DNA from: Bacillus sp. SG-1
Lineage (GTDB): Bacteria > Bacillota > Bacilli > Bacillales > Bacillaceae_B
Direction: 5' to 3'
NCBI RefSeq assembly: GCF_000181495.1
Contig: NZ_ABCF01000001.1
Location: 124,001 to 188,000 of the forward strand
Length of the DNA stretch: 64,000 nt
Part shown: piece after piece, positions 8,156-15,978 of the stretch
Numbering within the stretch: the stretch's first letter is position 1
How the letters are laid out: each line of letters starts with the position of its first letter
The notes under the pieces: model-generated
What the model saw: only the letters and a program-made list of their open reading frames with translations
What the model was told of the DNA's origin: nothing
Database searches by the model: none
Translations under genes and position numbers: made by a program

Positions 8156-8536
8156 GTGTTGATTTCACAGGGAGTTATTTTAAAAGATGAGTATGTATTA
8201 ATGGTAAAGCAGTATGTTGAAAGAGGAGACATTGTCTGGAATTTCCCAGGCGGTGAAATAGAGAATAATGAAACCCCTGAGCAGGCAATGGTAAGGGAAG
8301 TTAAAGAAGAAACGGGATATTTAACGAAGATCATCGAGCTGCTCCCCTGCGAGACTGGAAAGTTTTCTTTTTTAGCCGAGATTGTTTCAGGGGAGATGCA
8401 GTTGGATCACACATTTCCTGATAATCAGGATATAGTGGAAATCGCCTGGATATCTATTGATGATATAGATAAGTTTGATGCCTATACTTTGCCGGTAAGG
8501 GAACTCCTCCTACAACATCTTGGGGCTGGTATTTGA
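8156..8536 (+). CDS. Nudix hydrolase (MutT-like)
   Basis: This compact 126-aa Nudix protein has the box GGEIENNETPEQAMVREVKE followed by ETGY (near residues 32-54) and the typical WNFPGGE lead-in. Late in the protein is an EIAWIS strand usual for MutT-like enzymes. The start is GTG 8156 or the adjacent TTG 8159; the strong GGAGGAG at 8145-8151 suits the TTG slightly better (7 nt against 4 nt). Its last 27 nt overlap the 3' end of the convergent broken acetyltransferase gene, an unusually tight arrangement that may reflect decay of the latter. Confidence 0.88.
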   Translation: MLISQGVILKDEYVLMVKQYVERGDIVWNFPGGEIENNETPEQAMVREVKEETGYLTKIIELLPCETGKFSFLAEIVSGEMQLDHTFPDNQDIVEIAWISIDDIDKFDAYTLPVRELLLQHLGAGI

Positions 8537-9013
8537 ACGGCTCTCCAACTCCATAAGCAGAGAGGAACCATCAGAGATCTCCCTTATAATTTTGAACCCC
8601 GCTTTTTCATAACATCGGATTGCCCGTTTATTTTTCTTGGCTGGATCAAGCACTATGTAGGAAGGAGAGTCGGAAGGGAGTATATGATTTACAAAGCCTC
8701 TCACCATTCTGGTTCCGACCCCTTGATTGAAGAGTTCGGGGTCTCCAATGAAGCAATCCATCCCATAAATCGTATCCTCTTCAGCGTACTCCCATACTGA
8801 AGCGGTCCCACTTTCAATTTTATATTTTTGCAGATAGCCTGCAGGATTTCCCTTTTAACTAAAAATGTACGGTTTAACCGGGTGTTTCCCCTGAACCCGC
8901 GGCAAGTATTTATTGTGTACTTCCTCGCAGGAAGAGGGAACGCCGTTGAAAAATTCGTAAACAAGCGGGGTCTGCAGCCATGTTGTCAAAAGTGGAATGT
9001 CTTTCTCGGTCAT
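8510..9013 (-). pseudogene. GNAT acetyltransferase gene with an in-frame stop
   Basis: Reading the minus strand from ATG 9013 gives a continuous aminoglycoside-6'-type GNAT sequence: MTEKDIPLLTTWLQTPLVYE early, then PYIFS, a single in-frame TAA near 8858, and without a frame change GNPAGYLQKYKI, GMDCFIGDPELFNQGVGTRM (acetyl-CoA loop) and NKRAIRCYEKAGF. Only this nonsense codon breaks it. A TTG at 9031 (LSNYRKM) is an alternative start. The 3' fragment (8510-8761) could be translated from an internal ATG but would lack the N-terminal half of the fold. Most likely a young pseudogene; a sequencing error at one base is possible. Confidence 0.8.
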
Positions 9014-9092
9014 TTTTCGGTAATTGGACAAATTTTCTAATTATTATGATACTATAGGGAAGTAATCGAAGGAATAGCAGGGGGCAGGAAAG

Positions 9093-9647
9093 ATGGAAAT
9101 CGATCAAGATTTGTTTCTGATAAAAGCAAAAGAAGGATACCAAAAAAACTTTTCGATATTAATTTCAATGATGAATTATGCCAGGTTCACAACGTTGGCT
9201 GATTTAAAAAACGTTTCTCAGGAAGAAGTCGATTATCGGTACAATGAGGATTTCAACTCGATTGCCATGCTTCTGGCACATATGATTGCTATAGAAAAGG
9301 TATTCCAAAAAATCACGTTTGAAGAGGCAAGTGAGGAAGAGGTTCATGAATACGCCGATACATTGGAGCCGGCTGTCGGCTTGGGTGAAGAAGCTTCTAT
9401 TTTAAAAGGGAAGCCTGTTGATTACTATCTGGATGAACTGGCGGCTGTCAGGCGGATAACTGAGGAAAATTTTGCTGCCCTGGAGGATAGCTGGCTCTAT
9501 CAGGAGACCGATTTTTGGTACGGTAATAAGGGAAATAACTTCTTCAAGTGGTTTCATGTATTTGAAGATGAAATCAACCACCGGGGACAAATCAGGCTTA
9601 TCAGAAAGCTTTATAGAGTTGAAAAGGAATTTACAAATCAACGTTAA
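9093..9647 (+). CDS. DinB/DUF664-like metal-binding protein
   Basis: This 184-aa helical protein is of the DinB superfamily. A four-helix bundle is implied by the alternating pattern, with the expected three metal-ligand histidines: one in SIAMLLAHMIAIEK (near residue 68) and two in FHVFEDEINHRGQIRLIRK (near residue 160). Such proteins are often thiol-dependent transferases or damage-inducible proteins of unknown substrate; none can be assigned here. The start ATG has GGGGCAGGAAAG just upstream. It stands alone, after the broken GNAT gene on the other strand. Confidence 0.8.
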   Translation: MEIDQDLFLIKAKEGYQKNFSILISMMNYARFTTLADLKNVSQEEVDYRYNEDFNSIAMLLAHMIAIEKVFQKITFEEASEEEVHEYADTLEPAVGLGEEASILKGKPVDYYLDELAAVRRITEENFAALEDSWLYQETDFWYGNKGNNFFKWFHVFEDEINHRGQIRLIRKLYRVEKEFTNQR

Positions 9648-9757
9648 TAGCAAAAACTCCTTCTTAAAGTTCGCCGGAAAGCTCAAGTGCTTTAGAATTA
9701 TTTTCTTTACCGGAAGAATATTGTGGTAATAATCAATGCAGAAGGAGAGGTATATCT

Positions 9758-9862
9758 ATGCCTGAAATGATTTTTGTCAGTTTGTTTGCGGCTGTTCTGA
9801 TCATCTATAAAACTTTCAAAACCATAAAGAAAAGAAGATGGAGGAACAATAAATCCATTTAG
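9758..9862 (+). CDS. Small single-pass membrane protein (34 aa)
   Basis: ATG 9758 is preceded by GGAGAGG at 8 nt. The protein is a short start (MPEM), a hydrophobic helix (IFVSLFAAVLIIY) and a very basic tail (KTFKTIKKRRWRNNK). The topology would be outside-in with the positive tail in the cytosol. The family is not recognised. The good ribosome binding site and textbook topology support it as real despite its size. It follows the DinB-like gene by 110 nt. Confidence 0.6.
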   Translation: MPEMIFVSLFAAVLIIYKTFKTIKKRRWRNNKSI

Positions 9863-9988
9863 CGGGCTTATTTTTACAGGTAAAACATAGGTACAGGGAG
9901 AGTAGCTTTGCCGTCATTCTGCATTTAAATGTTGTTATCGCAAATTAATGCTTTATGGAAAGTCCAACATTCCATTATTAATATCAAG

Positions 9989-10110
9989 TTGATTGAAGTG
10001 GAAGGTGTGCGACCTCCTGCGGGATTAGCGGGACAGGTGAGACCCCGCAGGCGCAGCCGAGGAGGCTCACCGCCCGCCCCGCGGAGTCGCACATCTGGAA
10101 CGGAAATCAA
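9989..10110. repeat. Family A palindromic repeat, copy 2 (uninterrupted)
   Basis: This full 122-bp copy runs from GTTGATTGAAG to GGAAATCAA. The arms GGTGTGCGACCTCC and GGAGTCGCACATCT can pair, and inner GC-rich blocks (GGTGAGACC, GGCTCACC) pair within. Open frames seen across it are shadows of its high GC content. Confidence 0.85.
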
Positions 10111-10184
10111 AAAACATTCTTTTCTTAGGCATATAAAAATATTCATTAACAGAGCGTAACTAAAGAATAATTTCCCTTTATTAG

Positions 10185-10213
10185 TTGCAAATTCTAATGA
10201 TTGCCAATATACT
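10185..10213 (+). promoter_or_regulatory. Sigma-A promoter of the ABC-F leader
   Basis: TTGCAA (10185-10190) and TATACT (10208-10213) are separated by exactly 17 nt. Transcription would begin near 10220, about 25 nt before the leader peptide start. Confidence 0.75.
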
Positions 10214-10241
10214 AACAGTAACTAAAAATGAAAGGACTGAA

Positions 10242-10486
10242 TTTTTGAGCAATGAAGTAATTACCTATCCCACAAAAAACGAGAAATGCCAAAGCATATG
10301 TGCAAAATTAAACTCGTTCCGGATAGGATAAGTATGTCCATTTTTCAAAAATGACTCTTGCTCAAAAAGTAAACATTCAGCCTTCAAGAAAACTTTCTTG
10401 GGATTTTTCTGCATGTGTAACTTTTTTCATACTTAGAGCATAGAATACATACTAACCTTTCCGGAGCATTTCGGGGAGGTTTTTTT
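10242..10486 (+). promoter_or_regulatory. Ribosome-mediated attenuator leader of the ABC-F gene
   Basis: The leader has alternative structures. A perfect 11-bp long-range pair (10242-10252 with 10358-10368) closes over the leader peptide start. CCTATCC (10264-10270) pairs with GGATAGG (10321-10327) across the leader peptide. CAAGAAA/TTTCTTG forms a local hairpin near 10386-10401. A final hairpin CCTTTCCG (10456-10463)/CGGGGAGG (10472-10479) buries the ABC-F ribosome binding site and is followed by seven T, ending at the ATG, so it can act as terminator and as translation block. This is the usual logic for antibiotic-inducible ABC-F genes: a stalled ribosome on the leader peptide changes the fold. 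Confidence 0.7.
10245..10331 (+). CDS. Leader peptide of the ABC-F attenuator (28 aa)
   Basis: TTG 10245 has AAAGGA 8 nt upstream and opens a 28-codon frame: MSNEVITYPTKNEKCQSICA, then KLNSFRIG and a TAA. Its codons span the left arms of the leader hairpins and its end coincides with the GGATAGG arm, so ribosome position would decide the leader fold. It was identified from position and ribosome binding site; the peptide has no recognised homologue. Confidence 0.6.
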   Translation: MSNEVITYPTKNEKCQSICAKLNSFRIG

Positions 10487-12070
10487 ATGTTATTGATGAA
10501 AGCGAAAAATGTTCGTTATACGATTGGTGAAAAGATATTTTTTGATGAAAAAGAATTGAGCGTATATCAAGGCGATAAAATTGGACTGATCGGCAAAAAC
10601 GGTCAGGGTAAATCACTGCTTATGAAGTATCTGCAAGGATTGACGGAAGCAAGGCCTGTAGTCGACTGGCATTGCAGCAGTGGATATTTACCACAATTGA
10701 ATAACACCGAAGCTTCCACTTATTTAAGCGGAGGAGAAAGAACGATTAAGAAGCTTAATGCGTTATTTTCTGAAGGTCACCAAATGTTGTTTTTGGATGA
10801 ACCATCCAACAATCTGGACTGGGAAAGGATAGGTGAACTGCAGAAAAGACTGAAATCATTTAAAGGAAGCTTTGTAGTGGCATCCCATGACAGGACCTTA
10901 ATGGATGCAGTATGTACAAAAATATGGGAAATAGAAGAAGGGAAATTAACGGAATATCAGTGTAATTATGATGATTACTTGGTGGAAAAAGACCGACAAA
11001 AGAAGGAGCAGGAAGCTAAATACGAGAGCTATACCAAAGAGAAGAAACGATTGACGGAAAGGTATGAACAGAAAAAAAGACAAGCTCAAGGCATGGATAA
11101 GCCGCCTTCCCGTATGGGTAATTCTGAGTGGCAGCTGTATAAAGGAAAAGCTGCGGGAAAACGGGGTAAGGTTGAACGTGTGTCGACGGTGATCAAAGAA
11201 CGAATTGACAGGCTGGAAAAGGTTGAAAAGCCCTTTGAGTGGGATAAAGTCAAGATGGAGTACGTATTGCAGACTCCGATTCATAGACGGACTTTGCTCT
11301 CAGCTAAAGATATAGAAGCAACTATTGAAGGCAAAAGACTATACCACACTTCCAGCCTTAAGTTGAAAACAGGAAGTAAAACAGCTTGTATCGGGAGGAA
11401 CGCCAGTGGAAAAACCACTTTGATTCGGCAGCTTTTAAGAGAAAGTTCAGAAGAAATCGACTTTGCAAAGAATGTGAAAGTGGGTTATTTTGATCAGGCT
11501 CTTGAAAATCTTCCGATGGATTCTACAATCTTAGAGTACGTATCAGAGGGCAGTACACTTCCTCAGCATGTCATCAGAATCATTCTTGCACGGTTAAGGT
11601 TTTATGATGAAGATGTTCACAAGCCCATCCATGTGCTTAGCGGTGGAGAGCGGGTTAAGACATCTATCGCCAAGCTCCTGTCAGGGGATTATAATTTGCT
11701 GGTGCTGGATGAGCCGACTAATCATGTCGATCTTGAGACTTTGCAGACACTGGAAGGTCTTCTGAAAGATTATCCCGGCACAGTACTCGTCGTATCCCAT
11801 GATAGAAAATTTGTAGAAAATGTTGCGGATAAGCTCTGGAGATTCCATGATGGAACAATCAGTATGTTTGATGGCGGTTTACGGCAGTTTGAAGAATGGA
11901 GTGAAAAACCTTTCCCGGTTGAGGAAAACAGAGAAGAAATCATGAAACTGGAAACACGGATGACAGAACTCATCGGCAGGTTGAGCATACCTTCACCATC
12001 TGACGATATTGCTTTTCTTGAAGAGCAATATCAGGAAGTACTGCTTCAGTTAAAGGAGTTGAGGGGATGA
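10487..12070 (+). CDS. ABC-F ribosomal protection protein (Vga/VmlR type)
   Basis: This cytosolic 527-aa protein has two ABC ATPase domains and no membrane segments. Domain 1 has Walker A GKNGQGKS (near residue 37), signature LSGGE, and Walker B FLDEPSNNLD. A long charged interdomain linker (about 165-250) contains MDKPPSRMGNSEWQLYKGKA. Domain 2 has Walker A GRNASGKTT, LSGGE, Walker B VLDEPTNHVD and a C-terminal helical tail. The layout and KIWEIEEGKLTEYQCNYDDY motif match antibiotic-resistance ABC-F proteins of the Vga/VmlR group, which dislodge lincosamides, streptogramin A or pleuromutilins from the ribosome. The regulated leader supports that role; the drug range cannot be read. It overlaps the next gene by 4 nt. 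Confidence 0.9.
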   Translation: MLLMKAKNVRYTIGEKIFFDEKELSVYQGDKIGLIGKNGQGKSLLMKYLQGLTEARPVVDWHCSSGYLPQLNNTEASTYLSGGERTIKKLNALFSEGHQMLFLDEPSNNLDWERIGELQKRLKSFKGSFVVASHDRTLMDAVCTKIWEIEEGKLTEYQCNYDDYLVEKDRQKKEQEAKYESYTKEKKRLTERYEQKKRQAQGMDKPPSRMGNSEWQLYKGKAAGKRGKVERVSTVIKERIDRLEKVEKPFEWDKVKMEYVLQTPIHRRTLLSAKDIEATIEGKRLYHTSSLKLKTGSKTACIGRNASGKTTLIRQLLRESSEEIDFAKNVKVGYFDQALENLPMDSTILEYVSEGSTLPQHVIRIILARLRFYDEDVHKPIHVLSGGERVKTSIAKLLSGDYNLLVLDEPTNHVDLETLQTLEGLLKDYPGTVLVVSHDRKFVENVADKLWRFHDGTISMFDGGLRQFEEWSEKPFPVEENREEIMKLETRMTELIGRLSIPSPSDDIAFLEEQYQEVLLQLKELRG

Positions 12071-12828
12071 GCAGGATAGCGGTGGTTACTGGTGCCAGCC
12101 GGTTAGATGGAATGGGAGCATCCATCTGTCTTAAGTTAGCTGATCAGGGATGTGATATCTTTTTTACTGGCTTCAGAGGGTATGACAGAAATATGCCTTG
12201 GGGAGCAGAAGAAGAGAGCTTTGAGAAACTGGAGGGGTTAATCCGGGAGAAAGGCGTTAAATGTCAATGGGAAGAAATTGATTTTATGAGCGAAGATGGT
12301 CCGGAAAGAGTGATGAACATCGTGACTGAAACGATGGGAAAGCCATCCATTTTAATCAATAATGCTGCTTATTCAACGGAGACGACAATCGACAGCTTAA
12401 CTGGGTTGGAACTGGATCGTCACTACACTGTAAATGTCAGGAGTGCGTGCATGCTGACTATTAAATTCTTTGAGGTCTGCGAAAGTTCTGCAGGAGGCAG
12501 GGTCATTTTTCTAACCAGCGGGCAGTCTCTAGGCCCTATGCCAAATGAACTTGCTTATGCAGTGACAAAAAGCAGTGTAGAGGCGTTCGTCAAATCAGCA
12601 GCAACCTCTGTTGCAAGTAAAGGCATCACCATAAATGCAGTCAATCCGGGTCCTACCCAGACAGGATGGATAGTGGAAGAGTTCAAAGAAGAGTTGCTGG
12701 GACGCTTCCCGATGGGGAGGTTAGGTATACCGGAAGATACGGCTAAATTAATCGCCTTCCTAGTGTCTTCAGAGGCTCAGTGGATTACAGGCCAGGTAAT
12801 TCATTCTGAAGGCGGTTTTATACGATAG
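12067..12828 (+). CDS. Short-chain dehydrogenase/reductase
   Basis: This 253-aa classical SDR is an NAD(P)-dependent oxidoreductase. It has a cofactor motif TGASRLDGMGASIC near the N-terminus (a variant of TGxxxGxG with extra spacing), NNAAYS, catalytic Ser in LTSGQS and YAVTK with the Tyr-Lys pair near residues 160-164, and NPGPTQTGW. The substrate is unknown. The ATG overlaps the ABC-F stop (ATGA), so it is translationally coupled to a resistance-type gene and shares its attenuator. Whether it modifies a drug, or merely follows the gene, cannot be told. Confidence 0.9.
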   Translation: MSRIAVVTGASRLDGMGASICLKLADQGCDIFFTGFRGYDRNMPWGAEEESFEKLEGLIREKGVKCQWEEIDFMSEDGPERVMNIVTETMGKPSILINNAAYSTETTIDSLTGLELDRHYTVNVRSACMLTIKFFEVCESSAGGRVIFLTSGQSLGPMPNELAYAVTKSSVEAFVKSAATSVASKGITINAVNPGPTQTGWIVEEFKEELLGRFPMGRLGIPEDTAKLIAFLVSSEAQWITGQVIHSEGGFIR

Positions 12829-12835
12829 AAATACA

Positions 12836-12877
12836 AAACTGCAACACTCAGAGTTATTTCCTGGGTGTTGCAGTTTT
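12836..12877 (+). terminator. Intrinsic terminator after the ABC-F/SDR operon
   Basis: The arms AAACTGCAACACTCAG and CTGGGTGTTGCAGTTT pair almost perfectly around a 9-nt loop and run into T. Confidence 0.88.
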
Positions 12878-13055
12878 ATTTTGTCTATTTGAGGTGGTTA
12901 AGGATAGTGTAACAGATGAGAGGAAAAACGTGGATGATATAACTTAGTAGAGTGTAATTTTCAAACAAAGCGTTATTTTTTTTGGAAAAAGGGGTAAAAG
13001 CCAAAGAAACCATTTGTCAAATTTTGATGTTCTTTCTTTTCGTTAGGAGGAATCC

Positions 13056-13199
13056 ATGAGACCCAAAACATTAAAGTACCTGAGCAATAAGCAACTGATG
13101 ACTGTCTGGAGGCATGCAAAAAGAGAAAATCTTTCAGAAGAATTTATTGCGATGATAAGAAATGAAATGAGAAGAAGGATTACCATTACGTATAAGTAG
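13056..13199 (+). CDS. sda: Sda-like sporulation checkpoint protein, copy 1 (47 aa)
   Basis: ATG 13056 follows AGGAGG by 5 nt. The 47-aa product aligns without gaps over about 33 residues to the helical hairpin of B. subtilis Sda (pattern [28 protein letters not shown]): here LSNKQLMTVWRHAKRENLSE followed by EFIAMIRNEMRRR. Sda binds the sporulation kinase KinA and blocks phosphate flow to Spo0A when DNA replication is disturbed. Conserved features kept are LS-x2-L, the A-x-x-x-x-L turn, F-I and the terminal basic cluster. No DnaA-box cluster was seen upstream by eye. A second, divergent copy lies at 40568-40702. Confidence 0.75.
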   Translation: MRPKTLKYLSNKQLMTVWRHAKRENLSEEFIAMIRNEMRRRITITYK

Positions 13200-13302
13200 T
13201 AAATCCAATTACAAGGTATTATTGTATCTCTCTACAATTAACGGTTTACCCAGTTAAACAAGTTAAGGAACATCCAATACAGACAGAAGGTAATTGGGTC
13301 TA

Positions 13303-13332
13303 AGAAAAGAGCGCCGCGGGGCGCTCTTTTCT
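13303..13332. terminator. Perfect 13-bp hairpin downstream of sda copy 1
   Basis: AGAAAAGAGCGCC (13303-13315) and GGCGCTCTTTTCT (13320-13332) pair fully around GCGG. It is symmetric in strand use and carries T-rich tails on both sides, so it could terminate in either direction. Confidence 0.6.
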
Positions 13333-13428
13333 GTGGCCAGAAACCATTCAAATGATAAAAGTATGCACTGTTCCCCCTAACAATATGAAGGGCATTAAAT
13401 GCCTCGCGTATAAAAACACAAACGGGCA

Positions 13429-13488
13429 CACCCTTTAGTGCATTAACGCGAAACAGGGGACTGTCCCTCTTAGTGCTTTAAAGGGGTG
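13429..13488. repeat. Nested inverted repeat in the gap before the GNAT gene
   Basis: CACCCTTTA near the left end pairs with TTTAAAGGGGTG at the right end, and AGGGGACTGTCCCT (13455-13468) is an inner palindrome. It lies in the 13200-13558 gap, which holds no gene. It resembles dispersed palindromes common between Bacillaceae genes; no other full copy was seen in the window. Confidence 0.5.
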
Positions 13489-13558
13489 AAGCAGGAATAA
13501 CCGGATACCGAGAAGAATAGTAGTGTGGTAGTTTAGATTTCAAAAGGGAGCAATGAAC

Positions 13559-13984
13559 ATGGATATTAGGGAAGCAGTGACGGAACAAGAATGGGAAGAG
13601 GCTTACCAGCTGTTGAGTGAGCTGAGGACAGACCTGTCCAAAGAGGAGTTCAATCTTCTGCTGAAAGATATGAGAGCTGAAGGATACAGGGTTTTTTGTC
13701 TCTATGATGAAGGGCGGGTAGTATCACTTGTAGGGATTATTATCAGAACGAACTTCTATGCCAAGCGGCACTTGTTTGTCTATGATCTTGTAACCTCAAC
13801 ATCTGTTCGCTCAAAAGGATATGGAAGAGAGCTGCTTCGGTATGTTGAAGAGTGGGGGAGGAAGCATAATTGTGAGACGGTTGGATTGGATTCAGGTCTT
13901 CATAGGAAGGATGCCCATCGTTTTTATGAGGATGTAATGGATTACCGGAAGTCGAGCTATGCTTTTCGAAAAAACCTTCAATAG
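13559..13984 (+). CDS. GNAT family N-acetyltransferase
   Basis: This acetyl-CoA-dependent N-acetyltransferase has 141 aa. It shows the GNAT fold with the acetyl-CoA pyrophosphate loop VRSKGYGRELLRYVEEWG (near residue 80) and the C-terminal motif GLDSGLHRKDAHRFYED. The acceptor is unknown. ATG 13559 is chosen because GGGAG lies 8 nt upstream; ATG 13553 would leave only 2 nt. A terminator overlaps the end of the gene. Confidence 0.88.
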   Translation: MDIREAVTEQEWEEAYQLLSELRTDLSKEEFNLLLKDMRAEGYRVFCLYDEGRVVSLVGIIIRTNFYAKRHLFVYDLVTSTSVRSKGYGRELLRYVEEWGRKHNCETVGLDSGLHRKDAHRFYEDVMDYRKSSYAFRKNLQ

Positions 13985-14002
13985 GACTAAAGTAGGTTTT
14001 TT
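13969..14002 (+). terminator. Intrinsic terminator overlapping the GNAT 3' end
   Basis: AAAAAACCT (13969-13977) pairs with AGGTTTTTT (13994-14002) around an 16-nt loop containing the stop codon. Confidence 0.65.
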
Positions 14003-14216
14003 GAAAGGTGGATAAAAAATAGAGATAAATATTCATTCATAAAAAGAAACCATTTTAAGTAGTTTTAGAATAAACATACAGTATTTAATCATATCGGTTA
14101 ATTTTTATACGCTAAGGAAGAAAGCTTGCCAGAATCCCCCTTCATCAAATGGTTTAATACCATTGCCGCTATGGGAATATTCTCGTAAAAAGGCAATACT
14201 ATATGGAGGGTTATAA

Positions 14217-15071
14217 ATGGCGACAACCATTCGAAAACACCAAACGGAATACTGTGACAGTGAATATGACAGGTTGAAAAAAGTTATAGTTTGCCAGCCT
14301 CGTTATATGAAGATTGAAGAAGTTATCAATGAGACCCAAAAACATTTTCTTGATAAGAATATAGATATTCAAACTGCATTGAAGCAGCATGATGATTTTG
14401 TAAAAGCAATGAAGGATAACGGTACTGAAGTTATCCAATTGACACCAGATCAGAAACTGCCTGAACAGGTTTTCACAAGAGACATAGGCTTCACGATCGG
14501 TGATACGGTCTACGTCTCTGAAATGGGAAGTGATATTCGGGCAGGGGAAGAAGAGGTACTAATAAACTGGCTCGAAAGCAATGGACATAAATATAAAAAG
14601 ATTGATTTCAGCAGTATCGAAGGCGGAGATGTGATTGTAGACAAGAACAAAGTTTTTGTCGGTGTCAGCCATCGTACCAATTCAGGGGCCATTGATCAAT
14701 TGAATGAACTTGCAGATGGCTACTCGGTCATCCCGGTGCCTTTCCAGAAAAAGTATCTTCATCTGGATTGTGTCTTCAACATTCTCTCTCCTCAGGAAGC
14801 ATTGGTCTTTTCACCCGCTTTCAAGCAAAAAGAACTGCAAATGCTGGGGTCTTACTACAATCTGATTGAAGTAGATGACAAGGAGCAATTCACAATGGGC
14901 ACGAACGTCTTGTCCATTGGGGACAAAAAAGTTTTAAGTCTGCCTCAAAACAAGGCAGTCAATAAGAAATTGAGAGAGCATGGATATAAAGTCATTGAAG
15001 TCGACTTTTCTGAAATTATTAAATCTGGTGGTTCTTTCCGTTGCTGCTCAATGCCTGTTTTACGCAAATAA
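14217..15071 (+). CDS. Amidinotransferase-fold hydrolase, DDAH-like (YkgA-like)
   Basis: This 284-aa member of the guanidino-group-modifying (arginine deiminase/DDAH) superfamily probably hydrolyses a methylated arginine or similar compound to citrulline. Visible family features are QPRYM near residue 27, TRDIGF (residues about 90-95), EGGDV near 140, the catalytic His in YLHLDCVFN, and the nucleophilic Cys in the C-terminal GGSFRCCSMPV. Length matches B. subtilis YkgA (about 286 aa). GGAGGG lies just before the ATG. The two adjacent Cys near the C-terminus leave the exact nucleophile undecided (family pattern points to the first or second of CC). It is monocistronic; the promoter for the queuosine genes follows. 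Confidence 0.87.
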   Translation: MATTIRKHQTEYCDSEYDRLKKVIVCQPRYMKIEEVINETQKHFLDKNIDIQTALKQHDDFVKAMKDNGTEVIQLTPDQKLPEQVFTRDIGFTIGDTVYVSEMGSDIRAGEEEVLINWLESNGHKYKKIDFSSIEGGDVIVDKNKVFVGVSHRTNSGAIDQLNELADGYSVIPVPFQKKYLHLDCVFNILSPQEALVFSPAFKQKELQMLGSYYNLIEVDDKEQFTMGTNVLSIGDKKVLSLPQNKAVNKKLREHGYKVIEVDFSEIIKSGGSFRCCSMPVLRK

Positions 15072-15083
15072 TTCAGGAGATGG

Positions 15084-15112
15084 GTGACATTCAACATCTT
15101 GGTATGTTATAT
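15084..15112 (+). promoter_or_regulatory. Probable sigma-A promoter of the que operon
   Basis: GTGACA (15084-15089) and TTATAT (15107-15112) are spaced by 17 nt, placing the start about 30 nt before the preQ1 aptamer. Confidence 0.5.
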
Positions 15113-15148
15113 TAGCATAATGAATAGAAGAACACTGCAGGTCTGCAG

Positions 15149-15214
15149 GAGAGGTTCTAGCTTAACCCTCTATAAAAAACTAAGGAAACGGCATCTCCTT
15201 AGGTGCCGTTTTTT
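15149..15214 (+). ncRNA. preQ1-I riboswitch with terminator
   Basis: The class I preQ1 aptamer is present: GAGAGGTTCTAGC, then ACCCTC closing P1, the A-rich stretch TATAAAAAACTAAGG supplying the pseudoknot. The expression platform is explicit. CTAAGGA (15180-15186) can pair with TCCTTAG (15196-15202) as antiterminator, while AACGGCA (15187-15193) with TGCCGTT (15204-15210) plus T-run forms the terminator. Ligand binding engages ACTAA, destroys the antiterminator and switches queCDE off. Known for B. subtilis queC leaders; here read directly. Confidence 0.95.
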
Positions 15215-15315
15215 GTTTGCTTTTCAAGTGAACGATGATGATCTTATAGAGAATTGCCATGAACTTCCTTCTTCTTTTAAATGGCAGTAAGCCTGAAAGA
15301 GAGAGGAGATAATTT

Positions 15316-15978
15316 ATGAAGAACGAAAAAGCGCTTGTTGTTTTCAGCGGCGGACAGGATAGCACCACCTGCCTGATTTGGGCAAAAAAAGAATTTAAAG
15401 AGGTAGAAGCTGTTACGTTTAATTATGGACAGAGACACTCTTTTGAACTGGATTGTGCAAGGGAAATTGCTGAGGAATTGAACGTGCGTCACCATGTGCT
15501 TGATATGAGCCTGCTTAACCAGCTTTCCCCAAGTGCACTTACAAGAGACGAAGAGATCACAGAAAAGGAAGGTGAACTGCCTTCCACTTTTGTTCCGGGA
15601 AGAAACCTGCTGTTCTTTTCATTTGCGGGGGTACTTGCCAAAAATATCGGTGCTAAGCATATCGTTACAGGAATTTGTGAAACAGATTTCAGCGGCTACC
15701 CTGATTGCCGGGACATATTTGCAAAATCATTCAATGTTACATTGAACCTGGCACTGGATGAAGGGTATGTCCTACACACTCCATTAATGTGGATGGATAA
15801 GGAAGCCACCTGGAAATGGGCCGATGACATGGGTGTGCTGCAATATATTCGTGAAAAAACACTGACTTGTTATAACGGAATACGTGGAGATGGTTGTGGA
15901 ACCTGTCCATCCTGCAAGTTGCGAAGTAAAGGTCTTTCAGACTATTTATCTTCAAAAAAAGGAGGGGAAGAGTCATGA
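15316..15978 (+). CDS. queC: 7-cyano-7-deazaguanine synthase QueC
   Basis: QueC converts 7-carboxy-7-deazaguanine to preQ0 with ATP and ammonia in queuosine biosynthesis. The 220-aa protein has the N-terminal PP-loop SGGQDSTT (residues 10-17), FNYGQRH, the loop TFVPGRN, and a C-terminal zinc site with Cys residues in [18 protein letters not shown] lies before the ATG. It is the first gene behind the preQ1 riboswitch and overlaps queD by 4 nt (ATGA), so expression is repressed by pathway product. Confidence 0.96.
   Translation: MKNEKALVVFSGGQDSTTCLIWAKKEFKEVEAVTFNYGQRHSFELDCAREIAEELNVRHHVLDMSLLNQLSPSALTRDEEITEKEGELPSTFVPGRNLLFFSFAGVLAKNIGAKHIVTGICETDFSGYPDCRDIFAKSFNVTLNLALDEGYVLHTPLMWMDKEATWKWADDMGVLQYIREKTLTCYNGIRGDGCGTCPSCKLRSKGLSDYLSSKKGGEES

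Noticed and set aside
9925-10159. Protein-coding frames on both strands across the family A repeat
   Set aside because: They arise from the GC-rich palindrome, recur in other copies, and lack ribosome binding sites.
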